Shown: piece after piece, positions 63,122 to 64,000 of the stretch
Numbering within the stretch: position 1 is the first letter of the stretch
How the letters are laid out: each line of letters begins with the position of its first letter
DNA from: Pseudomonas sichuanensis
GTDB lineage: Bacteria > Pseudomonadota > Gammaproteobacteria > Pseudomonadales > Pseudomonadaceae
Direction: 5' to 3'
Assembly (NCBI RefSeq): GCF_003231305.1
Contig: NZ_QKVM01000004.1
Coordinates: 124,001 to 188,000 of the forward strand
DNA length: 64,000 nt
Notes under the pieces: model-generated
Told to the model about the DNA's origin: nothing
The model's input: the letters and a program-made list of their open reading frames with translations, nothing else
Database searches by the model: none
Translations under genes and position numbers: made by a program

Positions 63122-63924
63122 AGCTGATACTGGCCGAACCGTTCAAGCGCCTGTGGGCCGGGCGCGACCCATTCGAGGCCGTCGAGCAACTGCAGGGCGA
63201 GGTGTACCGCGAGCTGGAGGGCCGCCGCACGCTGCGCACCGAGGTCGATGGCGAGGGCTTTTTCGTCAAGATCCACCGTGGCATCGGCTGGGGCGAGATC
63301 TTCAAGAACCTGTTCAGCGCCAAGCTGCCGGTGCTCGGCGCCGGTCAGGAATGGCGGGCCATCCAGCGCCTGCACGAGGTCGGTGTGCCGACCATGACCG
63401 CGGTAGCCTACGGCGAGCGCGGCAGCAACCCGGCCACCCAGCATTCGTTCATCGTCACCGAAGAGCTGGCGCCGACCGTCAGCCTGGAAGACTTCAGCCT
63501 CGACTGGGTTCGCCAGCCGCCCGAGCCACGGCTCAAGCGTGCGCTGATTGCCGAGGTGGCGAAGATGACCGGCGGCATGCACCGCGCCGGCGTCAACCAC
63601 CGCGACTGCTACATCTGCCATTTCCTGCTGCACACCGACCGCCCGGTGACGGCGGATGACTTCAAGTTGTCGGTGATCGACCTGCACCGGGCCCAGACCC
63701 GGGCGACAATCACCCGGCGCTGGCGCAACAAGGACCTGGCCGCGCTGTACTTCTCGGCACTGGACATCGGCCTGACCCGCCGTGACAAGCTGCGCTTCCT
63801 GCGCGGCTACTTCCAGCGCCCATTGCGCGAAGTGCTCAAGGAGGAAGCCGCACTGCTGGCCTGGCTGCAAAGCAAGGCGCAGAAACTCTACGAACGCAAG
63901 CAACGCTATGGGGATGCGCTCTGA
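63118..63924 (+). CDS. waaP: LPS core heptose(I) kinase
   Basis: The 268-aa kinase phosphorylates heptose I, a step essential for viability or envelope stability in several Pseudomonas. Protein-kinase-like marks: FFVKIHRGIGW (Lys), NHRDCYICHFLL (catalytic Asp), SVIDLHRAQ (metal Asp). The stop overlaps the next start by one base, as part of a tightly coupled waa operon. Confidence 0.95.
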   Translation: MKLILAEPFKRLWAGRDPFEAVEQLQGEVYRELEGRRTLRTEVDGEGFFVKIHRGIGWGEIFKNLFSAKLPVLGAGQEWRAIQRLHEVGVPTMTAVAYGERGSNPATQHSFIVTEELAPTVSLEDFSLDWVRQPPEPRLKRALIAEVAKMTGGMHRAGVNHRDCYICHFLLHTDRPVTADDFKLSVIDLHRAQTRATITRRWRNKDLAALYFSALDIGLTRRDKLRFLRGYFQRPLREVLKEEAALLAWLQSKAQKLYERKQRYGDAL

Positions 63925-64000
63925 TGGCGGGTTGGACACTGGCGCCGGGCTACGAATGGCTGGCGGCGGACTTCGGTAGCCTGAACACGGTATTCGCCCT
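63924..64000 (+). CDS. Start of a further LPS-core kinase-type gene, 3' part outside window
   Basis: ATG overlaps the waaP stop. Only 25 residues are visible (MAGWTLAPGYEWLAADFGSL and on). In Pseudomonas a lipopolysaccharide kinase of the InaA/WapP type usually follows waaP; that is the likely identity, by context only. Confidence 0.6.
   Translation, partial: MAGWTLAPGYEWLAADFGSLNTVFA

Overview
The window is high-GC gammaproteobacterial DNA that reads as a Pseudomonas putida-group chromosome. The evidence is the dense REP palindromes of the P. putida type, the choline/carnitine/glycine-betaine catabolic cluster with its GbdR and CdhR regulators, and the block creBCD - msrA - dipA - aceFE - glnE - waaFCGP. 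Species assignment is inference from gene content and order; no search was run.

Positions 1-39,670 form an almost continuous quaternary-amine and one-carbon catabolic region. Carnitine is bound by CaiX and converted to glycine betaine by CdhA, CdhC and CdhB. Glycine betaine is demethylated by GbcAB to dimethylglycine, then by DgcAB with a dedicated ETF pair to sarcosine, then by sarcosine oxidase SoxBDAG to glycine. GlyA makes serine from glycine and methylene-THF, and SdaB deaminates serine to pyruvate. PurU and FdhA deal with the one-carbon units released as formyl-THF and formaldehyde. GbdR and CdhR, both AraC-family proteins with a DJ-1/PfpI-like N-terminus, are the likely regulators. Direct repeats with a 21-bp period lie in front of cbcX/sdaB, fdhA and caiX/cdhR.

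The least ordinary part is 18,980-27,270. A 660-bp, AT-richer intergenic array holds five DnaA-box units. In four of them a TGATCGTTTTTTGATC-like element starts exactly 58 bp after the box. It is followed by a short orphan RHS-core gene. A second such gene lies beyond gbcB, and both have the same 20-bp motif exactly 80 bp before the start codon. Next come two chemoreceptor genes, one with a sigma-28-type promoter, enclosing a pair of small genes that look like a second coiled-coil/ZapA-like module.

Positions 39,690-51,750 hold a secreted DUF2780 protein, an APC permease, a PlsC-type acyltransferase, a retropepsin-like periplasmic protein, the CreBC two-component system with CreD, a glutathione S-transferase, MsrA and the cyclic-di-GMP phosphodiesterase DipA. 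Positions 52,000-64,000 hold aceFE, with two palindromic operators upstream, then glnE facing the other way, and the LPS core operon waaF-waaC-waaG-waaP, which continues past the right edge. Twenty REP pairs punctuate the window, mostly between convergent genes or at operon ends. No tRNA, rRNA, CRISPR array, IS element or prophage was seen.
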